The notes beneath the pieces are model-generated. The model searched no databases and had not been told where the DNA came from. It saw only the letters and a program-made list of their open reading frames with translations. A DNA stretch of 64,000 nt from a virus, in IMG/VR virus record IMGVR_UViG_3300012944_000001, positions 47,915 to 111,914 of that record; one strand, 5' to 3'. The translations under genes were made by a program, and so were the position numbers. Below, piece after piece: positions 17,853 to 26,366 of the stretch (position 1 is its first letter; each line of letters begins with the position of its first letter).

Positions 17853-18320
17853 ATGCCAAGAAGAAAAGTAACTAATAGGATTCCTCCTATAGCGCCAATG
17901 CGCAGCGCCCAAAACAGAGCAGGATCGGCATGGGATAGAACCTTTCTGGGCTCCAACACCCCACAAACAGCTTCCAATCCTAGACGTTCTGTATTAGATC
18001 TTAACGAAGTCCAGGCTAGAGCGGCCAAATTAACAGATCTTCATGTGGCTCAAGAAATAGAAATGGCCATCAATGGAGATGACGAATTACTTCTTCCTTA
18101 TCAACCTACGCCTACTATAAATCCCGGCCGCCCTAGAACTTTGGCAGCAGGCTATGATGAAAGAAGTCAGGCTCTAAGAATTAAATTTAGAGACGGAGAG
18201 TATTATACATACTATAATGTACCTCCCTCAGTGTGGTGGAAGTTTCAAAGAGCAGCTTCCCCTGGAAGGTATATAAACACAGTTTTAAATAATTATCCAT
18301 ATAATAGAGGACTAGCATAA
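17853..18320 (+). CDS. KTSC-domain protein
   Basis: This 155-residue protein has a basic, disordered N-terminal 90 residues and a C-terminal KTSC domain (about 98-153), recognised from AAGYDERSQALRIKFRDGEY followed by YNVPPSVWWKF and YINTVLNNYPY. KTSC domains occur in phages and are often fused to RNA-processing or lysyl-tRNA synthetase proteins. Their role is unclear, perhaps nucleic-acid binding. AGGAG precedes the ATG. Confidence 0.85.
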   Translation: MPRRKVTNRIPPIAPMRSAQNRAGSAWDRTFLGSNTPQTASNPRRSVLDLNEVQARAAKLTDLHVAQEIEMAINGDDELLLPYQPTPTINPGRPRTLAAGYDERSQALRIKFRDGEYYTYYNVPPSVWWKFQRAASPGRYINTVLNNYPYNRGLA

Positions 18321-18328
18321 GGAATATA

Positions 18329-18676
18329 ATGCACTATTCGAAACACGATCTAGGACCATTATTCGTACACAGAATACAGTTACAAAAGAAATCTCCCTTA
18401 GTACATAGATATCCTTCGCATGAGATGGATGAGCCTTTTCGATGGTCTAACTCCTTGATCCTACGCTTGCCCTGGGCTCGTCAAGGGCTTGTAGTAGGTC
18501 TGTGGCGTTCCACCAACCGTACTGAGGAGCAAACCCTGTTGGATGCTCTAGAAGGTCGTCAGATGAGCGACATAGAGTTTTCAGAGACTGAAAAACAACA
18601 CATACGTAGAAATATGATTAAACGACAATTTTCCGCAGAAGAACAAAAACTACTAGTAGACGTATTGGATTTGTGA
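18329..18676 (+). CDS. Hypothetical protein
   Basis: This 115-residue protein is basic in its first 70 residues and ends in a charged helix. There are no metal or nucleotide motifs. Its TGA overlaps the next start as TGATG. It is part of the short operon 17853-18951. Confidence 0.65.
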   Translation: MHYSKHDLGPLFVHRIQLQKKSPLVHRYPSHEMDEPFRWSNSLILRLPWARQGLVVGLWRSTNRTEEQTLLDALEGRQMSDIEFSETEKQHIRRNMIKRQFSAEEQKLLVDVLDL

Positions 18677-18951
18677 TGGCATTTTTTAGAAAAAACTATC
18701 GTCCAGATGAGAAAATACGTGGACGACTTCTTAAGAGACTTCGCAATACCAGCGATTCTGAACTTGTACGATGGATGGATAATATTCATACCGGTATAGG
18801 AAAAAATATAGCGGAAATACGAAAGAGCCCAACCCATAGAAATCCGGATCAGGCTCTCGCATATATAGAAGATACTCGTACAGGTGCAGTATCACTTTTG
18901 GCCGCCCTACAAGTATTAGAAGAACGATTTATCCAACTTCAGGGACAGTAA
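18676..18951 (+). CDS. Hypothetical helical protein
   Basis: ATG 18676 is chosen over the overlapping GTG three bases earlier, giving 91 residues. It is helical and basic at the N-terminus (MAFFRKNYRPDEKIRGRLLK), with a leucine-rich end. It is translated by coupling to the previous gene and ends in a 23-base overlap with the convergent gene. Function is unknown. Confidence 0.65.
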   Translation: MAFFRKNYRPDEKIRGRLLKRLRNTSDSELVRWMDNIHTGIGKNIAEIRKSPTHRNPDQALAYIEDTRTGAVSLLAALQVLEERFIQLQGQ

Positions 18952-19186
18952 GAAAGATATAAGTATATAGAAGCAGCCCGATTACACCAGCAAGAACAAG
19001 GGCAATCTTAAGCCAACGACAAATAATAGTAATAGTTCTATTGGTGTTAACCCAGATGCCAAAGCGTGTTTGATCCAGTCTATGACCAATATAGCCCCCT
19101 ACAAGTCCTGCTATAGCAGGACGCACAAAGTGCTGAACATTATTGGAAGATGAGGATGCTTGATCGAATACGTTGTTGTCTTGCAT
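18929..19186 (-). CDS. Small membrane protein, convergent
   Basis: The start is placed at the ATG complementary to 19184-19186 with GAGGAAG upstream, giving 85 residues. A glycine-rich segment AIAGLVGGYIGHRLDQ may form one membrane helix, and IALVLAGVIGLLLYTYIFLT is a strong second one. It is the only leftward gene between 780 and 64000 that I accept. Isolated orientation suggests an accessory (moron-like) gene, for example for exclusion. This is inference. Confidence 0.7.
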   Translation of the reverse strand: MQDNNVFDQASSSSNNVQHFVRPAIAGLVGGYIGHRLDQTRFGIWVNTNRTITIICRWLKIALVLAGVIGLLLYTYIFLTVPEVG

Positions 19187-19217
19187 GGTACTTCCTCTCG
19201 GTAGGTTTCTTTCTATC

Positions 19218-19246
19218 AGCGTAGTACGAATCTCCCTGCCTGTCAA
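19218..19246 (-). promoter_or_regulatory. Weak promoter for the convergent membrane gene
   Basis: On the minus strand TTGACA (19241-19246) is followed after 17 bases by TACGCT. The -35 is perfect and the -10 poor. Confidence 0.4.
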
Positions 19247-19290
19247 CTTAGGTACAATAGAGATTATGAGTTACGAATTGGGAGAATAAT

Positions 19291-20865
19291 ATGACAACCG
19301 AAATAGAATTAGATGAATTAACTGCTGAAGAACTAGATGCGATAAATAAAACTCGTATCGATTTGGATCCACATTCTAAGGCTTTTGTGGATGCCTTGGT
19401 AGAGAGACTGTTAATATTTGCTGACGAACTTTCCGGTCATCCACTTTATGGCTATCAAAGACCTTTCGCAGCTCGTTTAATAGAATCAGTTATCATCAAT
19501 GATGGGGCGACAGTAACGGCTTTGTTCTCTCGTCAGTCAGGAAAAACTGAAACAGTAGCAGCCACTGTGGCTACCCTTATGATAATGCTGCCCCGGCTAG
19601 CTAAAGTAGAACCCTTCAATGAGTGGTTAGATGATTTTAAAGAAGGTGTGTGGGTTGGTGCTTTTGCTCCTGTAGATGACATGGCCAAGACCTTGTTCTC
19701 GCGTATTGTATCTATGCTTACTTCGGAACGAGCGCAAGCCATTCTTTTGGATCCCGCTATAGATGAAAAAGTAAAAGGTCGTGGATCTGAAATTAAGCTG
19801 GAGAAGTGCGGATCTTTAGTACGTCGTCAAACTGCTCACCCTAGAGCTAATATTGAAGGAAAGACTTATCATATTGCTTTGTTGGATGAGGCGCAGGTTG
19901 CAGATCAAAAAGTAGTAGACAAATCTATACGTCCTATGCTTGCTTCAACTAATGGTTCTTTTGTTATGACAGGAACTCCTACCTATGAAAAGGGAGTATT
20001 CCACAGAGAGATAACACATAATAAAAGAAATGGCACAAAGCGTGGAGCTAGGATTAATCATTTTGAAGCCGATTATCGTGAAGTATCCAGATGGAATCAG
20101 CGTTATGAGAAAGCCGTAGCGGGAGACATGCTGCGCATGGGATTTGATTCCGATGAGTTTAAACTATCCTATCGCCTTATCTGGCTTCTGGAACAAGGAA
20201 TGTTCACAACTTCTGAGCGTCTGGATGAGCTTGGCGATAAGTCTATGGAAACAGTAAAGAGCTATTACACTACTCCCATAATCATAGGTATTGATCCTGC
20301 ACGAAAGATCGACAGTACTATTGTTACTGCCATGTTCGTTGACTGGGAAAGACGAGATGAATTCGGTTATTACCATACACGTATCTTAAACTGGTTGGAT
20401 CTTCAAGGACAAGGTTGGGAAGCTCAGTACCATAGAATTGTAGAGTTTGTTTCCAAATATAATGTATGGGCTATAGGAGTAGACTCTGGAGGAATGGGAG
20501 ATCTATTCATTTCTCGATTAGAGGTACTATTACCTCATATAACCATTGTTGATGTTTCTTCCCAAAGACCTGCGCAATCAGACAGATGGAAATATCTGAG
20601 AGAAGTCATAGATCGTGGAAAGATTAGCTGGCCTGCCCACGCTAAAACGAGAAATCTTCGTACCTATAGAAACTTTGTCCAGCAGATGTCTGATCTCCAG
20701 GTAAAGTTTGAGGGACCTTATATGTTGGCAGAGGCTCCCAAGGAAGCTAATGCACATGATGACTACTGTGATTCTTTGTCTATTGCCTTAAGCGTGATTC
20801 CTGAGAGTATTCAGGAAGAAGTATCTATTTCGAACAATCCATTTTATGATAGAAGAAGAAGTTAA
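19291..20865 (+). CDS. terL: Terminase large subunit
   Basis: This 524-residue protein has the ATPase Walker A RQSGKT (K85), Walker B LLDEAQ (D199-E200), coupling motif GTPTYEK, and the RNase H-like nuclease with acidic residues in GIDPARKIDST, GVDSGGMGD and HDDYCDS. It cuts concatemeric DNA and drives it into the prohead through the portal. No small terminase was recognised nearby. It opens the structural block, with GGGAGAA before the ATG. Confidence 0.96.
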   Translation: MTTEIELDELTAEELDAINKTRIDLDPHSKAFVDALVERLLIFADELSGHPLYGYQRPFAARLIESVIINDGATVTALFSRQSGKTETVAATVATLMIMLPRLAKVEPFNEWLDDFKEGVWVGAFAPVDDMAKTLFSRIVSMLTSERAQAILLDPAIDEKVKGRGSEIKLEKCGSLVRRQTAHPRANIEGKTYHIALLDEAQVADQKVVDKSIRPMLASTNGSFVMTGTPTYEKGVFHREITHNKRNGTKRGARINHFEADYREVSRWNQRYEKAVAGDMLRMGFDSDEFKLSYRLIWLLEQGMFTTSERLDELGDKSMETVKSYYTTPIIIGIDPARKIDSTIVTAMFVDWERRDEFGYYHTRILNWLDLQGQGWEAQYHRIVEFVSKYNVWAIGVDSGGMGDLFISRLEVLLPHITIVDVSSQRPAQSDRWKYLREVIDRGKISWPAHAKTRNLRTYRNFVQQMSDLQVKFEGPYMLAEAPKEANAHDDYCDSLSIALSVIPESIQEEVSISNNPFYDRRRS

Positions 20866-20908
20866 CTGATATCATATAAATATAATGATTAACTATTAAG
20901 GATATAAT

Positions 20909-21346
20909 ATGGCTGAAATGTACCAGGAGGCAGGACGCGCCGTACAGCTTGCGCCTGCTCCAAGATTCCCTGAAAGAGACCGTGGCGCAGTTAACTACGA
21001 AGGTAAGACGGCATCAAACCCTGAGCGTCGTGGACCTTTGCGTTTTGAAGAAGGTCTAGCCACTGATACAGACGTTCCTAATGATTTTGAATTAGGTGTT
21101 ATGCAGGGCTACCGTACCGCTCCCGGCCGCCCTAACCACAACATGAATGTATTCGAGAAGCCTGCTGCTGAGACAATGCGTGAGCGTGCACATGTAGGCT
21201 CTGCTGCATGGATTGATTCTGCTGGTATGACCGGAGAATTCATGCACGGAGTTAATGTAGATACTAATGCTTCTCGTCGCTTTGAGCAAGTAAATCGTTC
21301 TGGTGGACGTTATGAGCGTCTTCACGGGGCCATTGTTACCGACTAA
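20909..21346 (+). CDS. Hypothetical virion-associated protein
   Basis: This 145-residue protein is rich in Arg, Glu, Pro and Gly and looks mostly disordered (RFPERDRGAVNYEGKTASNP). Its place between terminase and capsid genes suggests a head-associated or internal protein. No domain is recognised. Confidence 0.7.
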   Translation: MAEMYQEAGRAVQLAPAPRFPERDRGAVNYEGKTASNPERRGPLRFEEGLATDTDVPNDFELGVMQGYRTAPGRPNHNMNVFEKPAAETMRERAHVGSAAWIDSAGMTGEFMHGVNVDTNASRRFEQVNRSGGRYERLHGAIVTD

Positions 21347-21366
21347 TTAAACTAAAGGAATACTAT

Positions 21367-21573
21367 ATGGACTCCACTGATATAACTAATCGTTTTACGT
21401 TTCATCCGGCATCCTCTGAACAAGGAGCCATATATGGCTCTATTCGTTTATATGCAAAAGATTTTGCTACTTGGCTTGACAGCACGTTGCCAGATAGTAG
21501 AGAAAAGTCTTTAGCTATAACTCATTTGGAAGAAGTAGTTTTCTGGAGCAATGCTTCAGTAGCTAGACACTAA
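21367..21573 (+). CDS. acb2: Acb2-like cyclic-nucleotide sponge (anti-CBASS)
   Basis: This 68-residue protein ends in the helical hairpin signature DSREKSLAITHLEEVVFWSN with ASVAR after it, and opens RFTFHPASSEQGAIYGSIR. Both match my recollection of the Acb2/Tad1-type hairpin family found in many phages. Characterised Acb2 proteins are hexamers that bind cyclic di- and trinucleotides and so block CBASS and related signalling. AAGGAATACT precedes the ATG. It lies in the head operon and would be made late unless another promoter serves it. Confidence 0.78.
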   Translation: MDSTDITNRFTFHPASSEQGAIYGSIRLYAKDFATWLDSTLPDSREKSLAITHLEEVVFWSNASVARH

Positions 21574-21586
21574 TAAAGGATTAATA

Positions 21587-21841
21587 ATGAGCGTATTTAC
21601 AGAACTAGAGACAAAGCTAGCTGACCTAAAAGATAAGGTAGAAGGAGATCTTCATACCTTAGTAGTCAAGTTAGAATCTATTTTCCAGCACGTACACTTG
21701 GCTCCCGTTGAGGATCTAGTCAAGGAAGCCGTTGCTGCTGATATCCATGCTGCTGCTACTCAGGTTGAGACTATTTCTGACACCCTTCGTTCTGAAGTGA
21801 CAGATGCAGTTACTCAGGCTGTAAAGCCAGCTACTAAGTAA
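21587..21841 (+). CDS. Hypothetical helical protein
   Basis: This 84-residue, alanine- and valine-rich protein is predicted to be nearly all amphipathic helix (ETKLADLKDKVEGDLHTLVV). It follows the Acb2-like gene after 13 bases. It could be a small virion or scaffolding helper. No family is recognised. Confidence 0.65.
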   Translation: MSVFTELETKLADLKDKVEGDLHTLVVKLESIFQHVHLAPVEDLVKEAVAADIHAAATQVETISDTLRSEVTDAVTQAVKPATK

Positions 21842-21869
21842 TTTCTTCTAATAATTTTGGACGTGAACT

Positions 21870-22238
21870 ATGGCCGTATTTACCGCAACCGTAACAGTAG
21901 GTACTAGCTCTACTACAACTACTTTCACAGGCTGGGCTCCTTATGTAGCTGTAACTGTTCCTGCCGGAGCAGCTAACTCAGTCTATGTAACAACTGATGG
22001 AAGCACACCAACTGTGGCTGGTGCAGACGCAGTTGCTTGTCCTATCGGAACTACTTACTTGCGTAATAGAACTGAGCGACCTGAGATAACTGCTACTACT
22101 CCACTTGCTACAGATCCTTCTGCACCAGGCGCTTTCACTGCTGCTGCTACACCTGTAAAGGGTATTGGTACAGCCAGCGTAGCCGGAGTAACTATCAGCC
22201 TAGTTTCTAGTGCTGGTGTACAGCCTGTTATTGGTTAA
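21870..22238 (+). CDS. Small beta-rich virion-like protein
   Basis: This 122-residue Thr/Ala/Val-rich protein contains VYVTTDGSTPTVAGADAVAC, which resembles the W.RTD..PTIAGDD segment of the proteins at 22482 and 22800. The three appear to share one beta-sandwich domain, probably a capsid decoration or head-fibre base. Evidence is similarity within the window plus location. Confidence 0.65.
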   Translation: MAVFTATVTVGTSSTTTTFTGWAPYVAVTVPAGAANSVYVTTDGSTPTVAGADAVACPIGTTYLRNRTERPEITATTPLATDPSAPGAFTAAATPVKGIGTASVAGVTISLVSSAGVQPVIG

Positions 22239-22248
22239 GGAGTGAGCA

Positions 22249-22473
22249 GTGACAGTCTTTCATGATAGACGAACTGCTTCTTTTAAAGAATTGTCCGGGA
22301 ATAGTGGTGGATATTTATTCGCAAATGTTCCCGGACAAGAAAATGCTGATGTTCAGCAGCGTAATGATTTTCTGAACAAGTTAGGTTTTAGTGGAGGACA
22401 CATTCCTTCCCGTTCCGATATCCGAGAACAGTATCCAGTAGACCAGACTACTGCGGTCGTTAATATGCGTTAG
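22249..22473 (+). CDS. Hypothetical protein
   Basis: This 74-residue protein starts at GTG behind AAGGAGTG. It is polar with no membrane segment (MTVFHDRRTASFKELSGNSG...). Its position among head genes suggests a virion or assembly protein. Confidence 0.65.
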   Translation: MTVFHDRRTASFKELSGNSGGYLFANVPGQENADVQQRNDFLNKLGFSGGHIPSRSDIREQYPVDQTTAVVNMR

Positions 22474-22481
22474 GAAATACT

Positions 22482-22784
22482 ATGGCTGCAAGTAGAGCAA
22501 AATCAGATACTCTAACAATAAATACGGAATATACAGTTAATTTTCCACAGTATCTTGCGAATATCACAGTGATACATAGAGGCACTACAGGTACTATATG
22601 GTTACGTACTGATGGTAATGAGCCCGTAATTTTGGCAGACGACAATTATCCTGTGTTACCGGGGCAAGCTGTCACATTTCCTAATGGCATTTTATCTCAA
22701 GAACCTATTACTCGATCTGTTAGTGGAACAAGTGTATTATTAATATCAGATACAGCAATTCCATTTACTGTTTACGCCTCTTGA
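22482..22784 (+). CDS. Beta-sandwich virion-like protein, paralogue
   Basis: This 100-residue protein shares with the next gene the core HRGTTGTIWLRTDGNEPVIL followed by an ADD turn, and a C-terminal LISDTAIPFTVY strand. It is probably a repeated domain exposed on the head. AGGAAATACT precedes the ATG. Confidence 0.65.
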   Translation: MAASRAKSDTLTINTEYTVNFPQYLANITVIHRGTTGTIWLRTDGNEPVILADDNYPVLPGQAVTFPNGILSQEPITRSVSGTSVLLISDTAIPFTVYAS

Positions 22785-22799
22785 TAAGAAAGAATTAAT

Positions 22800-23102
22800 A
22801 TGGCTATTCATACTCAAAGTGGAAGTACTGTAGCGAATACGGTACTACCAGTCATTTTTAACAGTTGGAATTCTACTGTAGAAATTATAAATAGAGGTAC
22901 TACAGATATATGGTTCCGTACAGATAAAATTGATCCTACTATAGCGGGAGATGATTGTCATTTTGTTGCCGCTAATAGTTGGGTTGATGCCATAAGGAAT
23001 GGTCAAGTACCTTCAGAACCTGCCACCGGAATAGTATCAACTACTGAAGTACGTCTAATATCTTCTGCCATCGTACCTTTTACAATTGAGGTGCAACAAT
23101 AA
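22800..23102 (+). CDS. Beta-sandwich virion-like protein, paralogue
   Basis: This 100-residue protein has NRGTTDIWFRTDKIDPTIAG then DD, and ends LISSAIVPFTIEV, parallel to the gene at 22482. Its stop overlaps the next ATG. Tandem duplication with divergence is the likely origin. Confidence 0.65.
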   Translation: MAIHTQSGSTVANTVLPVIFNSWNSTVEIINRGTTDIWFRTDKIDPTIAGDDCHFVAANSWVDAIRNGQVPSEPATGIVSTTEVRLISSAIVPFTIEVQQ

Positions 23103-23635
23103 TGGCTAGAGGAAGTTTTGGCGGTGGAGGTTTTAGTTCGGCGGGTACGGGATTAACGGCCTCAGGCTCTACCATAAGTTTAGTTGCACCTGTAAGCCCC
23201 TCTAATTTACCTGCACTTAATCAACTAACTGTTCCTACAGGCGATTTAAATTTAAATACACATAAATTAACTAACGTAATTAATGGAACAGCTAGTACTG
23301 ATGTAGCGACATTTGGACAGACTACTAAAGTATATAATAGTGGTACTATTCAATCAGCTTCAAAAATCTTTACTGGAACAACAACTACAGATAGTGCAGG
23401 AGTATTTTCTTTTAATCTTACTTCAGCAGCATTTACTACTATATTTAGTTTTACTGTAGTTATTGTATCTTCTGGATTAACTTCAGCAGACATGGGTTTT
23501 GCCTCTGTAAATGTGGTGAGTACTACCACTCTTTCTGGTGCAGGTTTTCAAGGAGCAGGAGCAGTATTAAGTGCTCTACCTTTTGCACTACTACCAGCGG
23601 GACGAACTGTCTATGCTACAGTACTGGGTATTTAA
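23102..23635 (+). CDS. Fibre-like protein
   Basis: This 177-residue protein starts with a glycine-rich segment (MARGSFGGGGFSSAGTGLTA). It then carries the fibre repeat DLNLNTHKLTNVINGTASTD, common in phage tail or head fibres, and a beta-rich C-terminal domain. Following the small beta-sandwich genes, it may be a head fibre. It is unlikely to be the main receptor-binding protein given its size. Confidence 0.7.
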   Translation: MARGSFGGGGFSSAGTGLTASGSTISLVAPVSPSNLPALNQLTVPTGDLNLNTHKLTNVINGTASTDVATFGQTTKVYNSGTIQSASKIFTGTTTTDSAGVFSFNLTSAAFTTIFSFTVVIVSSGLTSADMGFASVNVVSTTTLSGAGFQGAGAVLSALPFALLPAGRTVYATVLGI

Positions 23636-23694
23636 ATTTATGCTAATCTTTATAGTATAAATACTAATTCGGCGAACTTATAGGATGTAAATTA

Positions 23695-25404
23695 ATGTCA
23701 ATGACTTTCTACTCTCCTTCAATGAGAGCTTCTGCTTCAGACCTAGCGATTGCTATAAGCCCGCTAGGTCTAGTTGAGCTTTCTGACGAAGAGTTTGAAA
23801 TGCATGGACCACGTTTAAATAGATACGCAGAATACTGGGCCTGGTACTTAGGGCATCATTGGGGAACTCGTAGAGAATTTGGTGATCCTCAACTTACCTT
23901 TAATTACATAAAAGCCTTTGCTGATTATATTAATAACTTTTGCTTCTCCAGAGGAATTTCCTTTGATACCATTAAAGAGTACGATCATATTATTCCTGCC
24001 TTACTAAAGAGAATTTGGCAACAGGATAATAATATGAAAGCTGTTACTTGGGAATTGGGTCAGCAAGGAGGTGTCTCTGGAGATGCTTTCGTTAAAGTAG
24101 CTTATGAACCCGCTTGGGAAGATGAAGCAGGAAATATTCATCCCGGAAGAGTTCGTATCCTTCCTCTTAATTCTGCTTATTGTTTCCCTACGTGGCACCC
24201 ACACGATAGAGACAGACTTCTTGAGTTTAAATTAAAGTACCGTTTCTGGGGAACAAATACGGAAGGTACTAGATCTGTATATACATATACTGAACTTATT
24301 CGTTCTGATACCATCAGAGAATTTGTTAATGATGAACTAATTGATGAGCGCCCAAATGCTCTAGGCGTTATTCCTATTGTGCATATTGCTAATCATCCCG
24401 CTTCCGGATCCCCTTGGGGAATGTCCGATGTGCAGGATTTGATTACCCTTAATCGTCAGTACAATGAAACTGCTACTGATATCGCAGACATCGTTAATTA
24501 TCATGCAGCTCCTATTACCGTTGTTATCGGTGCGAAACCTTCTCAGCTTGAGAAAGGAACCAACCGCGTTTGGAGTATTGGTAACAAGGATGTAGATATT
24601 CATAACCTTGAAAATGGCGTAGATCTACAGTGGCCCTTGGAAGTTCTTAATACTCTTAAGCGTTCCATGCATGAAATGACCGGAGTACCTGAGTCTGCTT
24701 TGGGCCAGTCACAGCCCATTTCAAATACCTCTGGTGTGGCTCTTGCTATTCAGTTTTATCCTTTAATTCAAAAGTTCGAGCTAAAGAAGATACAATATGG
24801 TAAGGGACTAGCAAAAATAAATGAATTAGCATTAAGAACTTTATTTATTTTTGAACCCGAAGCAGCTTTATATGATCCTACTACTGAAGGTATTATTAAA
24901 GAAGGTCAACCTTTGGCAGTAGATCCAGCAGATCCACTTCTTTATTTCAGTGATATCGATTGGCCATCTCCACTTCCAGTGGATCGTTTAGTCAAGTTGA
25001 ATGAGATTGCTGCAATGATGAATATGGATATGGAAAGTCGTAGAGGAGCTTTGAAGGATCTGGGAGAACAATTCCCAGACGATAAGCTACAAGAAATCTA
25101 TGATGAACTGCACGAAGATGCTATTCGTGATGGTGCACTACGTATGCTAAGAACACAAATTGATTCTGTAACTGCTGAACTTACCGGAATGGTTCCACAA
25201 CCAGACGGTACTTCAGAAGTAGTAGATCCAGGTAAGGATGCCGAAGGCAATCCTAAGCCTCCTTCTGGAGGACCAGGAACGATTAATAAAATCGACTTGG
25301 ATAAGCTTGATGGTGCAGGTTCTATGAATGCCTTACGTGAGGCAGTGGTCACAGCGTACGGAACAAAGCTAGGTTCTCGACAGCTACCTACAGACGACAA
25401 CTAA
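23695..25404 (+). CDS. Portal protein
   Basis: This 569-residue protein has the alpha/beta portal layout, with the crown/wing start YWAWYLGHHWGTRREFGDPQ and a stem region near TGVPESALGQSQPISNTSGV, typical of SPP1-type portals. It has an acidic, Pro/Gly-rich tail. It forms the dodecameric DNA entry ring. Two ATG codons (23695, 23701) are possible; the first follows AGGATG. Scaffold and capsid genes follow directly. Confidence 0.92.
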   Translation: MSMTFYSPSMRASASDLAIAISPLGLVELSDEEFEMHGPRLNRYAEYWAWYLGHHWGTRREFGDPQLTFNYIKAFADYINNFCFSRGISFDTIKEYDHIIPALLKRIWQQDNNMKAVTWELGQQGGVSGDAFVKVAYEPAWEDEAGNIHPGRVRILPLNSAYCFPTWHPHDRDRLLEFKLKYRFWGTNTEGTRSVYTYTELIRSDTIREFVNDELIDERPNALGVIPIVHIANHPASGSPWGMSDVQDLITLNRQYNETATDIADIVNYHAAPITVVIGAKPSQLEKGTNRVWSIGNKDVDIHNLENGVDLQWPLEVLNTLKRSMHEMTGVPESALGQSQPISNTSGVALAIQFYPLIQKFELKKIQYGKGLAKINELALRTLFIFEPEAALYDPTTEGIIKEGQPLAVDPADPLLYFSDIDWPSPLPVDRLVKLNEIAAMMNMDMESRRGALKDLGEQFPDDKLQEIYDELHEDAIRDGALRMLRTQIDSVTAELTGMVPQPDGTSEVVDPGKDAEGNPKPPSGGPGTINKIDLDKLDGAGSMNALREAVVTAYGTKLGSRQLPTDDN

Positions 25405-25474
25405 GTACACATTTAAGTAAATTCACATGGGACATATTCGGAAAACAAATAGCTAAAATTTAGGAGATATAACA

Positions 25475-26293
25475 ATGGCAACTCCAGTACAGCCAAATTT
25501 GGTGACATCAATTGAGTCTCCAAATCCGGCAGGAAACGGTGCGCAGAGTCCGAATCCTTCCCCAGCAGCTTTTCAGCATGGCGCTACAGGTGAACGAATA
25601 TTTACCGCAGACGACATTGCAAAGGCTCGTAAGGAAGAGAAGGATAAGCTGTATCCCGAGCTGACTTCATTAAAGGAACAATGGGCAGAAGCTCAGAAAA
25701 CCTTACAGACGCTTGCGGATCAACGTACTGCGGAACAAGCCGAAGTCGATCGTAAAGAAGCCGAGAAGCAAGCTTTAATCCAAGCTAAGAAAGATGAAGA
25801 GATGTCTGCAAAGGCTCTTCTGGAAGCTAAGCTGGAGGAGACTAATAATACCTGGGAATCACGTTTTGCCCAGTTGCAGCAAGAAAGAGAATCTGAACGT
25901 GCAGTACTTGCAAAGGAAAGACAACTAAACGAACTTGTAGATTATAGAAATTCTCAATTACAAGCAAGCAGTACTGAGATCGCACCTCAATTCCATAATT
26001 TCATTACAGGTGAGACTAAGGAACAAATTGACAACGCTATAGCACAAGCAAAGGTTGCTACTCAGTCAATCGCAGAAGAAGTCGCTCAAGCTCGTACGCA
26101 ACAAACACAGCAGGCTCGTGGAGTTTCTCCCACAGGCTATACAGCTCTTGGTCCACTAGATGGAACCATGGGGCAGAAGCAGTACACAGCTGAGGATATT
26201 AATAAGATGTCCATGGCTGAATACACTAAGTGGCGTCAGGAGTATGGAATTGCTAATAGTGACGCTCAAAGAAGCCGTGGCATTCTCGGTTAA
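25475..26293 (+). CDS. Capsid scaffolding protein
   Basis: This 272-residue protein has a Pro/Asn-rich N-terminus, a long Glu/Lys/Gln coiled coil (about 45-160) and a C-terminal tail. It lies between portal and major capsid genes. This composition and place are those of scaffolds that nucleate prohead assembly and are later lost. No protease domain is seen. Confidence 0.88.
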   Translation: MATPVQPNLVTSIESPNPAGNGAQSPNPSPAAFQHGATGERIFTADDIAKARKEEKDKLYPELTSLKEQWAEAQKTLQTLADQRTAEQAEVDRKEAEKQALIQAKKDEEMSAKALLEAKLEETNNTWESRFAQLQQERESERAVLAKERQLNELVDYRNSQLQASSTEIAPQFHNFITGETKEQIDNAIAQAKVATQSIAEEVAQARTQQTQQARGVSPTGYTALGPLDGTMGQKQYTAEDINKMSMAEYTKWRQEYGIANSDAQRSRGILG

Positions 26294-26366
26294 GTAAATG
26301 CTTTAAAAGAAACTATCTGGGCTTATCGGCTAGTGCCCTTGCCCATACAAACGATAAGGACTAAAC

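Noticed and set aside
19291-20865. A small terminase subunit near the large subunit
   Set aside because: No neighbouring product has a recognisable DNA-binding helical domain of that family; the gene may lie outside the window.
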